Shown here one piece after another: positions 16,324-25,183 of a stretch of DNA of 64,000 bases. Within the stretch, counting starts at the first letter, position 1; each line of letters opens with the position of its first letter. Origin of the DNA: an uncultured Dehalococcoidia bacterium (GTDB lineage: Bacteria > Chloroflexota > Dehalococcoidia > Lucifugimonadales > UBA3495). The DNA lies in contig OY282494.1 of the NCBI GenBank assembly GCA_958296385.1, forward strand, positions 2,083,537-2,147,536, in the 5' to 3' direction. The translations under genes and the position numbers were made by a program. Under the pieces are notes generated by a model. That model saw only the letters and a program-made list of their open reading frames with translations, searched no databases and was not told the origin of the DNA.

Positions 16324-16900
16324 GTTCCGTTTCAGGTGGCTGGGGAGAGAGTTTGTGGTTGGCTGGTATCGTTGGTATCGGGCGAATGTCCTATCGGGCG
16401 GGTGCGGTAATCGGGCTATCGGTATCGGGCGGTGCTGTGGGTTTGGTTGGTTTGGTGTCGGAGATTCAAGTCGTTGTCAGCCCTACGGCCGGAGGTTGGT
16501 ACGCAACTATTTTGGACCTTCATTTTACGTGTCCTACCTTTTTAGGGGCTGCACGCGGGCTGAAGCTCGATACCCAGCGGAGGCAGCCCACGCCGTGGAA
16601 GCGGGGATGGGACTACCCTTGCCGATTGCGATTTTTTGCTGACTGGCCGTTTTGACTTGAATCTCCGACGATGGTGCTAGCGGTGTGATGGCCCCGGTTT
16701 CCAGGGATGCCTCTTACTGAGAACGGCTGGTAGCGGGGTTGGTTGATTTGCCCGATAGATGTATCTTACACGAACCGATGTGCGCTTGCAAGAGGTTGGG
16801 GTCGCTGATTTTTAGATTTGGCGGGGGATTTTGACGGGAGGGCGTGCGCTTGGGGAGTGAGGGGGGGGACGCTGGGGGAAATGATTTCCCCCAGACCCCC
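16324..16900. repeat. Long intergenic repeat, copy 1 (no gene visible)
   Basis: The space between the hydratase start and the tRNA genes holds no credible coding sequence. From GTTCCGTTTCAGGTGG onward it matches 46047-46575, with interspersed differences outside the inner 213-bp element. Shared outer parts include GAGAACGG(C/T)TGGTAGCGGG, GATGTATCTTACACGAAC and a perfect palindrome CTGGGGGAAA/TTTCCCCCAG at 16872-16894. From 16900 to 17023 only G-rich sequence is seen. Confidence 0.75.
16457..16669. mobile_element. 213-bp element with 16-bp terminal inverted repeats, copy 1
   Basis: The left end GTCGGAGATTCAAGTC and right end GACTTGAATCTCCGAC are perfect inverted repeats. The interior has no open frame of note. 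A nearly identical copy lies at 46172-46383, with one substitution in the left terminus and short T-run length differences. The size and ends suggest a MITE; a structured RNA is an alternative. No target-site duplication is obvious. Confidence 0.6.
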
Positions 16901-17023
16901 TCGGTGTAGCATTGGGGGCAAGGGGGCTGCTGCGGCGTTGGGGTTCTGCGCTGGGCTCAGGATGGCGGCGGGGGCGGATGGGGCCGGGGCGGCGTGGTTC
17001 GGGCGGTGGTGACGGCAAAACTA

Positions 17024-17052
17024 TTGACAATTTTAGGGAAAGTCCGTAACCT
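17024..17052 (+). promoter_or_regulatory. Candidate promoter ahead of the tRNA-tuf cluster
   Basis: A perfect -35 TTGACA is followed after 17 bases by a weak -10 TAACCT. Transcripts would begin near 17059, just before a strong terminator hairpin. The -10 match is poor, so this is a moderate call. Confidence 0.4.
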
Positions 17053-17076
17053 GATTGTTGAACTGGCGAAAACCGG

Positions 17077-17106
17077 AAAGGCCCCGGAATTGCCGGGGCT
17101 TTTTTA
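17077..17106 (+). terminator. Intrinsic terminator upstream of tRNA-Thr
   Basis: GCCCCGG and CCGGGGC form a stem around AATTG, extended by AAG/TTT pairs and followed by a run of six T. No plus-strand gene lies upstream to be ended. Either it stops transcription from the repeat region or it acts as an attenuator for the promoter at 17024. Confidence 0.75.
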
Positions 17107-17154
17107 GCGTTTTCTGCGCTAGGCCCGTAGTCGCCGCCGGTTCGCAATCGCTGC

Positions 17155-17227
17155 GCCCCGGTGGCGCAATTGGCAGCGCAGCCGACTTGTAATCGGCAGG
17201 TTAGGGGTTCGAGTCCCCTCTGGGGCT
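17155..17227 (+). tRNA. tRNA-Thr (anticodon TGT)
   Basis: The cloverleaf is complete: acceptor GCCCCGG/CTGGGGC (one G-U), anticodon stem GCCGA/TCGGC with loop CTTGTAA, and T arm AGGGG-TTCGAGT-CCCCT. The anticodon TGT reads ACA and related Thr codons. CCA is not encoded. It opens the tRNA-tuf cluster. Confidence 0.93.
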
Positions 17228-17281
17228 CTCCGGCACGGGCTTGGCGAGTTCAGGTACAGTACAATCGAATACGCTACGCAT

Positions 17282-17369
17282 GGAGGGATGGGTGAGTGGT
17301 TAAAGCCACCAGACTGTAAATCTGGCGCCCTGACGGGCTTCGCAGGTTCGAATCCTGCTCCCTCCACCA
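17282..17369 (+). tRNA. tRNA-Tyr (anticodon GTA)
   Basis: A class II tRNA with a long variable arm (GCGCCCTGACGGGCTTC region), acceptor GGAGGGA/TCCCTCC, anticodon loop with GTA, T arm GCAGG-TTCGAAT-CCTGC. CCA is encoded at the 3' end. It sits between two tRNA-Thr genes as in the classic Thr-Tyr-Thr-tuf arrangement. Confidence 0.94.
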
Positions 17370-17500
17370 TCGATCAATCATCAAGCGATCAATCAACCCG
17401 CAATCAATCAATCCAAATCGCAGCAACGAGCAAGACCAGGCAGGAAACGAAATCCGGCTCAAGTTCAATCAGCCCAACAGCCCAAGTCCAGTCAGTTCAG

Positions 17501-17575
17501 GCCCAGATAGCTCAGCGGTAGAGCACGTTCTTGGTAAGAACGGGGTCGGCGGTTCGATTCCGCCTCTGGGCTCCA
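17501..17575 (+). tRNA. tRNA-Thr (anticodon GGT)
   Basis: Acceptor GCCCAGA/TCTGGGC, D arm with GCTCAGCGGTAGAGC, anticodon stem CGTTC/GAACG with loop TTGGTAA (anticodon GGT), T arm GGCGG-TTCGATT-CCGCC, and encoded CCA. The 131 bases between it and tRNA-Tyr hold no tRNA; the tRNA-Gly found here in many bacteria is missing. Confidence 0.94.
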
Positions 17576-17698
17576 CCGGCGTCAATTGCCCGCCGGGGCC
17601 GCCCGCGGGCCGGTACGGAAAAATCAGCAGCATCACGAGCATCATCACCACCACCAGCAGCAGCTCAACCTCAAAGGAGCAAGGAGAAACTCCCTACT

Positions 17699-18883
17699 AT
17701 GGCTAAGCAAGTCTTCGACCGCACCAAGCCGCACGTGAACGTGGGGACCATTGGCCACGTGGACCATGGCAAGACCACCCTGACCGCCGCCATTACGCGC
17801 GTGCTGTCTGAGGAGGGGGGCGCCAGTTTCCGCGATATGGACGATATTGACAATGCGCCCGAGGAAAAGGCGCGCGGCGTTACCATCGCCATCGCCCACG
17901 TTGAATACGAGACCGGCGACCGGCACTACGCCCACGTCGACTGCCCCGGCCACGCCGACTATATCAAGAATATGATTACCGGCGCCGCCCAGATGGACGG
18001 GGCCGTGCTGGTGGTGTCCGCGCCCGACGGGCCGATGCCGCAAACGCGGGAGCATATCCTGCTGGCCCGCCAGGTGGAAGTTCCCTCCATCGTCGTTGCC
18101 CTGAACAAGGTTGACATGATGGACGACGAGGAATTGCTGGAGCTGGTGGAGCTGGAGATCCGGGAACTGCTCAGCCGCTACGAATTCCCCGGCGACGACA
18201 CGCCCATCGTGCGCGTCAGCGGCCTCAAGGCTTTGGAAGGCGACGCCGATTCCATGAAACAGGTTCGGGAACTGGTGCAGACGATGGATGACTACATTCC
18301 GCTGCCCTCCCGCATCACCGACCAGGCTTTCCTGATGCCGATTGAGGACGTCTTTGGCATCAAGGGTCGCGGCACCGTGGTAACCGGGCGCGTGGAGCGG
18401 GGACAGCTTAGCGTGGGGCAGGAAGTGGAGATTATCCGCTCCGGCGACGTGCGCAAGACCGTGGCCACCGGGCTGGAAATGTTCCACAAGCTGCTGGATA
18501 CCACCGAGGCCGGCGACGCCGTGGGCGTGCTGCTGCGGGGCGTGGACCGGGACGAGGTGGAACGCGGGCAGGTGCTGGTTGCCCCCGGCTCGATGAAGCC
18601 GTACCGCAAGGCGGAGGCCGAGGTGTACGTGCTGAGCCAGCAGGAGGGCGGGCGGCATACGCCGTTCTTTACCGGCTACAAGCCGCAGTTTTACATCCGC
18701 ACCAGCGACATCACCGGCGAAATCGCCCTGCCCGAAGGGGTGGAGATGGTGATGCCCGGCGATAACATCACCATGACCGTGAGCCTCATCACGCCCATCG
18801 CCATTGAGGAAGGGCTGCGCTTCGCCATCCGCGAAGGCGGCCGGACTGTGGGCGCCGGCGTGTTCACCCGCCTGCTGGAGTGA
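17699..18883 (+). CDS. tuf: Elongation factor Tu
   Basis: The 394-residue protein has all GTPase motifs of EF-Tu: GHVDHGKT (19-26), the switch region around residues 55-62 ([10 protein letters not shown]), DCPGH (81-85) and NKVD (136-139), followed by the two beta-barrel domains ([13 protein letters not shown], and [10 protein letters not shown] in domain III). It delivers aminoacyl-tRNA to the ribosome. AAGGAG sites lie at 17675-17687 before the ATG at 17699. The position behind tRNA genes and before rpmG-secE-nusG is widely conserved. It is slightly shorter than the usual 395-400 residues. Confidence 0.98.
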   Translation: MAKQVFDRTKPHVNVGTIGHVDHGKTTLTAAITRVLSEEGGASFRDMDDIDNAPEEKARGVTIAIAHVEYETGDRHYAHVDCPGHADYIKNMITGAAQMDGAVLVVSAPDGPMPQTREHILLARQVEVPSIVVALNKVDMMDDEELLELVELEIRELLSRYEFPGDDTPIVRVSGLKALEGDADSMKQVRELVQTMDDYIPLPSRITDQAFLMPIEDVFGIKGRGTVVTGRVERGQLSVGQEVEIIRSGDVRKTVATGLEMFHKLLDTTEAGDAVGVLLRGVDRDEVERGQVLVAPGSMKPYRKAEAEVYVLSQQEGGRHTPFFTGYKPQFYIRTSDITGEIALPEGVEMVMPGDNITMTVSLITPIAIEEGLRFAIREGGRTVGAGVFTRLLE

Positions 18884-18892
18884 AGTGACCTG

Positions 18893-19063
18893 ATGGCACG
18901 CAAATCCACCGACGCCCGGCAAATCGTCACGATGCAGTGTACGGACTGCCGCGAGCGCAACTATTCGACAATCAAGAACCGGCGCAACAACACGACCCGG
19001 ATGGAACTGCGGAAGTATTGCAGCCGGTGCCGCAACCATCAGGTTCATCGTGAAGTGAGGTAA
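18893..19063 (+). CDS. rpmG: 50S ribosomal protein L33
   Basis: A 56-residue basic protein too short for routine open-frame lists: MARKSTDARQIVTM, then CTDC, NYSTIKNRRN, CSRC and a basic end. The paired CxxC motifs mark the zinc-binding form of L33, so the cell probably does not need a zinc-free copy here. It starts 9 bases after tuf stops and precedes secE by 4 bases, the standard order. Confidence 0.95.
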   Translation: MARKSTDARQIVTMQCTDCRERNYSTIKNRRNNTTRMELRKYCSRCRNHQVHREVR

Positions 19064-19067
19064 CCCG

Positions 19068-19304
19068 GTGGCGCGAGCATCGACCAGACGACCGGCTCCG
19101 ATTTCTCCCCGCGCGGTGGGGAGAATCGGACCGATTGGCTTTCTGCGGGAAACCGTATCCGAACTGCGCAAGTCGGTTTGGCCCACCAAAGAGGAAACCG
19201 CCCGGTTGACCGCAATCGTGATTGCGCTGGCCCTGGCGATGGGTTTCTTTCTGGGGATGCTGGACCGGCTGTTCGCGGAAGTCTTTACGCGTTTCATCCT
19301 GTAA
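19068..19304 (+). CDS. secE: Preprotein translocase subunit SecE
   Basis: The 78-residue single-spanning membrane protein has a basic N-terminus, the amphipathic helix motif FLRETVSELRKSVWPTKEE and one C-terminal transmembrane helix. SecE clamps SecY in the SecYEG channel. The start is a GTG at 19068. It lies between rpmG and nusG as in most bacteria. Confidence 0.95.
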   Translation: MARASTRRPAPISPRAVGRIGPIGFLRETVSELRKSVWPTKEETARLTAIVIALALAMGFFLGMLDRLFAEVFTRFIL

Positions 19305-19454
19305 CCGCCGGCGCGGCCCCGATTGGCCAGGCGCGGCTGCCTTAAGGCAGTTTGCTCCCGGCCGGCGTGGGCCGCAGGCCCGGCGCTTTTGCGGGCTAAT
19401 GCGCTCACGGGCCGCCCGTCTCTCGTTCCGTTTGATTCCGACAGCAGGCAAAAT

Positions 19455-20018
19455 ATGACGACAATCCCATCATCCGCCGAACTCCGCTGGTACATCGTGC
19501 ACACGTACACCGGGCAGGAGGACATGGTGAAGCGGAACCTGGACTTGCGCCGGGCCAGCCTGGGCATGGACGACCGCATCACCCGCGTTGAGGTTCCCGC
19601 TGAGGAAGAAATAATCCGCAACAAGGGCGAAAGAACGTCGCAGCGGCGCAAGCTGTTCCCCGGCTACATCCTCGTCCGGATGATAATGGACGACGAAGCG
19701 TGGTTCCTGGTGCGGAACACCACCGGCGTAACCGGGTTCATATCCGCCGAGGAAGAAGGCGGCGACCGTCCCCGGCCGGTGCCGCTGGACGACCGCGAGG
19801 TTGCCGAAATACTGGACCGGGTGGCCTCCGGCGAGCCGCGGGCCGTCATCGGAATGAATCGCGGCGAAACCGTGCGCATCTCGGAAGGCCCCTTTGCCGA
19901 TATGCTCGGCCGGGTCGATGAAGTTGACGAGCACCGGGGGCAGGTTACCGTGCTGATTTCCGTGTTTGGCCGGGAAACGCCGGTCGAGCTGGATTTTATG
20001 CAGGTCGAGAAAGTCTAA
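19455..20018 (+). CDS. nusG: Transcription termination/antitermination protein NusG
   Basis: The 187-residue protein has the NGN domain ([36 protein letters not shown]) and the C-terminal KOW domain ([23 protein letters not shown], split along the chain). It binds RNA polymerase and links transcription with Rho or the ribosome. The ATG at 19455 is preferred because residues upstream of it do not belong to the NGN fold. The Shine-Dalgarno is weak. The 150 bases after secE contain a GC-rich stretch that may form a leader. Confidence 0.96.
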   Translation: MTTIPSSAELRWYIVHTYTGQEDMVKRNLDLRRASLGMDDRITRVEVPAEEEIIRNKGERTSQRRKLFPGYILVRMIMDDEAWFLVRNTTGVTGFISAEEEGGDRPRPVPLDDREVAEILDRVASGEPRAVIGMNRGETVRISEGPFADMLGRVDEVDEHRGQVTVLISVFGRETPVELDFMQVEKV

Positions 20019-20073
20019 CGGTCAGTCAAGTCAGGCAGTCAGGCAGTCAAATCAGGACAAGCGGAGGCCAGCA

Positions 20074-20502
20074 GTGGCAAAGAAGGTACGGGCCATCATC
20101 AAGCTCCAGCTCCAGGCCGGCAAGGCAACGCCGGCGCCACCCGTCGGGCCGGCCCTGGGCCAGCACGGCGTCAACATCATGGCCTTCGTCAAGGATTACA
20201 ACGAGCGCACGGGCAGCCAGGCCGGAACCGTCGTGCCGGTGCATCTCACCGTGTACGAAGACCGCTCGTTCACCTTTGTAACCCGCACGCCGCCGGCATC
20301 CGACCTGCTGCGCCGCGCCGCCGGGGTGGAGAAAGGCCAGGGCGATACGACCGGCGGGCCGGTGGGGGTCATCACCAACGACACCCTGCGCGGCATCGCC
20401 GAAGAAAAGCTCAAAGACCTGAACGCCAACTCGGTAGAGCAGGCCATGCACATCATCGCCGGAACCGCCCGCAGTATGGGCATCGCAGTAGAGGGCGATT
20501 AG
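20074..20502 (+). CDS. rplK: 50S ribosomal protein L11
   Basis: The 142-residue protein has the L11 pattern: [39 protein letters not shown] spread over residues 5-45, with the Pro-rich thiostrepton-binding N-domain, and the RNA-binding C-domain (KTPPAS-like [22 protein letters not shown]). Start is a GTG at 20074 after GCGGAGG. Between nusG and rplA as is standard. Confidence 0.97.
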   Translation: MAKKVRAIIKLQLQAGKATPAPPVGPALGQHGVNIMAFVKDYNERTGSQAGTVVPVHLTVYEDRSFTFVTRTPPASDLLRRAAGVEKGQGDTTGGPVGVITNDTLRGIAEEKLKDLNANSVEQAMHIIAGTARSMGIAVEGD

Positions 20503-20553
20503 CAAACGCCGTCCCGTAATATACCGAATCTGCCGACCAGGGAGACCTGCATT

Positions 20554-21267
20554 ATGCCCAAGCACAGCCGTCGCTATAACGCCGTCGCGGAGCGCGTTCC
20601 TGAGGACGCCGCCTATCAGCCGCGTGAGGCGATTGACCTGATCAAGGAACTGTCCACCGCCAAGTTTGACGAAACGGTTGAGGTGCATCTCCGCACCAAC
20701 GCCGACGTGCGCCACGCCGAGCAGCAGGTGCGCGGGGTTACGGTGCTGCCGCACGGGTTGGGCAAGGTAACCCGCGTGCTGGTGTTCGCCAACGGCGAGG
20801 CCGCCGACATCGCGAGGCAAGCCGGCGCCGACTACGTGGGCGACGACGACCTGATTGCCCAGATTGAGGGCGGCTGGCTGGGGTTTGACGTCGGGCTGGC
20901 CATCCCGGAAGTGATGTCCAAGATTGGCCGGCTGGGCCGCATCCTGGGCCGGCGCGGACTGATGCCCAACCCGCGCACCGGAACGCTGGTGCCGGCGCGG
21001 GACTTGCCCCGCGTTATCCAGGAATCAAAGGCCGGACGCCTCGAGTTTCGCACCGACCGCACCGCCATCATCCACGGGCAGTTCGGCAAGTCGTCCTTTG
21101 AGACCGATACGCTGATGGACAACCTTACCGTCTTTATGGACTCGGTGATGCGGGAACGCCCGGAGGCGGTGAAAGGGGCGTTCATCAAATCCGCCTACAT
21201 CACGTCGTCAATGGGCCCCGGCATATCCGTGGACGTGGCTACGCTGCAAGCTCTGAAACCGGATTAA
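20554..21267 (+). CDS. rplA: 50S ribosomal protein L1
   Basis: The 237-residue protein carries the L1 signature region (IGRLGRILGRRGLMPNPRTGT over residues 129-149) and two-domain layout. L1 binds 23S rRNA at the L1 stalk and commonly represses its own operon. A good GGAGA lies before the ATG. A terminator follows at once; rplJ and rplL, usually next, are not in this window. Confidence 0.97.
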   Translation: MPKHSRRYNAVAERVPEDAAYQPREAIDLIKELSTAKFDETVEVHLRTNADVRHAEQQVRGVTVLPHGLGKVTRVLVFANGEAADIARQAGADYVGDDDLIAQIEGGWLGFDVGLAIPEVMSKIGRLGRILGRRGLMPNPRTGTLVPARDLPRVIQESKAGRLEFRTDRTAIIHGQFGKSSFETDTLMDNLTVFMDSVMRERPEAVKGAFIKSAYITSSMGPGISVDVATLQALKPD

Positions 21268-21292
21268 GCGCCGGAGCAAAACGCAGGCAACC

Positions 21293-21327
21293 CAAGCAGG
21301 GGCGGAACAGGTTTTCGCCTCTGCTTG
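21293..21327 (+). terminator. Terminator after rplA
   Basis: CAAGCAGGGGCG and CGCCTCTGCTTG pair over 12 bases (one G-U) around an 11-base loop, followed by CGTTT. The T-run is short. It ends the tuf-rplA transcript before the peptidase gene. Confidence 0.7.
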
Positions 21328-21421
21328 CGTTTGGGGGCAGGGCCGCCATCCCTGCGGGCGCGGTGCTACAATGGCGGCGTCGCAATCGCATCGCATCACG
21401 CATCTATAAGGATATGGCCGT

Positions 21422-24094
21422 ATGGTTTCCGTCGCTTTTGCCAAGCATACCCTGCCCAATGGACTGGACGTTATCCTGCATCAGGATCGTTCAATTCCGA
21501 TGGCAACCGTCAACGTCTGGTATCACGTTGGCTCAAAGGATGAGGAAGTCGGGCGCACCGGGTTTGCCCATCTGTTTGAGCATATTATGTTCCGGGGCAC
21601 CCGGCATCACAAGGGCAGCCACTTTGAGCCGCTGCAAAAGATTGGCGCTTCTCTGAACGGCTCTACCAACGGCGACCGCACCAACTATTGGGAGGACGTG
21701 CCGTCAAATTACCTGGAGCTGGCGCTGTGGCTGGAGGCGGACCGGATGGGGTTTTTGCTGGACGCGCTGGACCAGGACGGGTTTGACACCGAGCGGGACG
21801 TGGTGAAGAACGAGCGGCGGCAGAGTTACGAGAACCGCCCCTACGGGATGGCGCAGTGGCACATCCAGCAAGCCCTGTTTCCGCTGCCGCACCCGTACCA
21901 CTGGATGACGATTGGCTCGCAAGAGGACTTGGACATTGCCAGTCTGGACGACGTAAAGGACTTTTTCCGGCGGTATTACGCGCCGGCCAACGCCAGCCTG
22001 TCCATCGCCGGGGACATTGACACGGACGAGGCGCTGGAGCTGGCCGGGCGTTACTTTGGCGATTTGGAGCCCGGCCCAACGGTACGGCGCACCGGGCGGG
22101 CCGACTCGCCGCTGTCGGGGCGCATTGACTTGCAGATGCACGACCGGGTTACGCTGCCCCGGCTGTACGCGGCCTGGCCGGCGCCGGCCAACCTGTCGGG
22201 CGCGGACGCCGCCGGGGACATCCTGCGGGCCATCCTGTCCGACGGGCAGAGCAGCCGGATGTACCGCACGCTGGTTTATGAGCAGCAGCTGGCGCAGTCG
22301 GCGTCGGTCAGTTACCACGCCGCCGAGATTGCCGGCCAGTTCCGGATGGAGCTGACACCGGCCACCGGCCACACGCTGGACGAAGTGGAGGCCGCCGCCG
22401 AGCAGGTGCTGTCCAGCATCGCCGCCCGCCCGCCTACCGACGAGGAATTCGAGCGGGCCATCAACCGCATCGAGATGCAGCACTACCGCACGCTGTCGCG
22501 GGTGGGCGGCTTTGGCGGTCGTGCGGACGCGCTCAACTTTTTCAACGTGTACACCGGCGATCCCAACCGGCTGAACACGGCGATGGACGACTACCGGGCG
22601 GTTACCCGCGACGACGTGCTGCGGGTGCATCGGGAGGTGTTCGGCGCCAACCCCGCCGACGCCCGGCAGGTGCGGATGCGGGTACTGCCGGAACCCAGCC
22701 GGCACGCAGCATCGGCAACGGTTGACCGCACGGTGCAGCCGGCCGGCCGGCCTACGCCGGCCTTTGCGCCGCCCGTGCCGCAGCGGGGGGCGCTGGCCAA
22801 CGGAATGGAAGTCGTCGTGGCCCGCAAAACCGGCCTGCCCCTGGCCGCTTTCACCCTGCTGGCACGCTCCGGAGCGACGGCCGACCCGGCGGAACTGCCC
22901 GGCCTGTCGGCCTTTGCCGCCGCCATGCTCACCGAGGGCACGGGCAATTGCAGCAGCCAGGAAATCGCCGCCGCCTTTGAACACATCGGTTCCCGGCTGA
23001 CCGGCGAGGCGCGCAAGGAAATCACGTTGCTGGCCGCCGAAACGCTGACCCGTCATTTCCCCCACGCGCTGTCGCTGGCCGCCGACGTTGCGCGCAACGC
23101 CAGCTTTCCCGAACACGAGCTGGAGCGCATCCGGCGGGAACGGCTTACCGACCTGCGGCGGGCCAAAGACGACGCCGGATTTGTCGCCGACAGCAACTTT
23201 GGCAGTCTGGTGTTCGGCGCCGCCTCGCCCTACGCCCATTCCAACCTGGGCAGCGAAAGCACCATGGCAACGGTCACGCGGGCCAACCTACAGGCGGTGT
23301 ACGGGCAGGGGTTCCGTCCGGCCCGGATGTGCCTGCTGGTGGCCGGGGACATCAGCATTGACGATGCGATGGCGGCGGCTGAGGACTGCTTTGGCGATTG
23401 GACGGCGCCAGCGGAGGACATCGCCGGCATCGGCGATGCGGCCTACACCGCCGTCAGCGGCCCGGTGATTTACCTGATTGACAAGCCCGGCGCGGCGCAG
23501 TCGGTCATCCGGGCCGGTATGCCGGTGGTGGCGCGAGACCATCCCGACTTTATGCCGCTGTCAATGCTGAACTACGCCTTTGGCGGGCAGTTCTCGGCGC
23601 GTTTGAATCAGAATCTGCGGCAGGACAAGGGGTACAGCTACGGCTACAATTCGGGCATTGCGTGGTACAACGCGCCGTCGCTGCTGTCGGCCGGAGGCAG
23701 CGTGCAGACGGCGGTAACCGGAGAGGCAGTCACCGAAACGCTCAAAGAGTTCGCCGACATCAGCGGACGCCGCCCCCTTACCGATGCCGAGCTGGACAAC
23801 GCCCGCAACGGCCTGCGCCTGGGCTACCCCGCCGGATTCGAGCGCCCAGCGCAACTGCTGGCCCAACTGATGCAACTAACCCAATTCAACCTCCCCAACG
23901 ACTACTTCACGCACTTTGAGGAACGCCTGGCCAGCGTAACCCTGCCCGACACGCACCGGGTAGGCGCCCAATACCTAACCCCCACCCGCCTAACCCTGCT
24001 GGCAGTAGGCGACCGCGCACAAATAGAACAACCCCTGCGCGACTTGGGCCACCCGCTGACGGTGCTGAGCCCGGAGGGGGCGGTGGTGAGCTAA
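21422..24094 (+). CDS. M16-family zinc peptidase, two fused halves
   Basis: The 890-residue protein contains two M16 units. The N-terminal one has the inverted zinc motif HLFEH (about residues 50-54) and the downstream Glu region around ALWLEADRM, so it should be catalytic. The C-terminal unit (starting near residue 460, RGALANGMEVVVARK) lacks HxxEH and is the structural half seen in pitrilysin/PqqL-type enzymes. These peptidases degrade peptides in a closed chamber. No signal peptide is seen. AAGGA lies about 10 bases before the ATG. The BrnA-like gene begins 2 bases after its stop. Confidence 0.88.
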   Translation: MVSVAFAKHTLPNGLDVILHQDRSIPMATVNVWYHVGSKDEEVGRTGFAHLFEHIMFRGTRHHKGSHFEPLQKIGASLNGSTNGDRTNYWEDVPSNYLELALWLEADRMGFLLDALDQDGFDTERDVVKNERRQSYENRPYGMAQWHIQQALFPLPHPYHWMTIGSQEDLDIASLDDVKDFFRRYYAPANASLSIAGDIDTDEALELAGRYFGDLEPGPTVRRTGRADSPLSGRIDLQMHDRVTLPRLYAAWPAPANLSGADAAGDILRAILSDGQSSRMYRTLVYEQQLAQSASVSYHAAEIAGQFRMELTPATGHTLDEVEAAAEQVLSSIAARPPTDEEFERAINRIEMQHYRTLSRVGGFGGRADALNFFNVYTGDPNRLNTAMDDYRAVTRDDVLRVHREVFGANPADARQVRMRVLPEPSRHAASATVDRTVQPAGRPTPAFAPPVPQRGALANGMEVVVARKTGLPLAAFTLLARSGATADPAELPGLSAFAAAMLTEGTGNCSSQEIAAAFEHIGSRLTGEARKEITLLAAETLTRHFPHALSLAADVARNASFPEHELERIRRERLTDLRRAKDDAGFVADSNFGSLVFGAASPYAHSNLGSESTMATVTRANLQAVYGQGFRPARMCLLVAGDISIDDAMAAAEDCFGDWTAPAEDIAGIGDAAYTAVSGPVIYLIDKPGAAQSVIRAGMPVVARDHPDFMPLSMLNYAFGGQFSARLNQNLRQDKGYSYGYNSGIAWYNAPSLLSAGGSVQTAVTGEAVTETLKEFADISGRRPLTDAELDNARNGLRLGYPAGFERPAQLLAQLMQLTQFNLPNDYFTHFEERLASVTLPDTHRVGAQYLTPTRLTLLAVGDRAQIEQPLRDLGHPLTVLSPEGAVVS

Positions 24095-24449
24095 TATGAC
24101 CAAACCTGCTGATTTGACTGACCGGCATTTTGACGAGGTTGCGGCCGGTGAGTTGACCTTTGACCAGATTGCGGCGAAGTACGGCGAAGCAACTGCCATC
24201 AACGTGGGCATTGCCAGAGACCCGGACAATCCGGAGGTGACTGCCGCAATGTTCGCACAGGCGCAACCGGCTATTGCGGTTCATCCGCATCTGGTGGCGC
24301 AGGATTTGCGCCGCCGGCAGCAGCGGGACGGGCTGGCTAAAAGGGCAGTCAGTATTGAGCTGGACATTGACGTCCTGGCGTACTTTCTCGAGGGTGGGCC
24401 GGGTTGGGAGGAACGGCTTAATGCTGCGTTGCGCCGGGCGGTGCCGGCC

Positions 24450-25178
<729 letters not shown>

Positions 25179-25183
25179 ACTTT

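Noticed and set aside
15795-16655. A 286-codon plus-strand frame reaching into the 213-bp element
   Set aside because: It lies opposite the FAS1-like gene and then runs into repeat DNA; the two copies of the repeat do not keep the frame because of T-run length changes.
17645-19651. A 668-codon open frame on the minus strand opposite tuf, rpmG, secE and nusG
   Set aside because: It is a by-product of GC-rich codon use; the plus strand encodes well-known proteins throughout and the minus-strand translation is His/Gly/Val-rich with no family resemblance.
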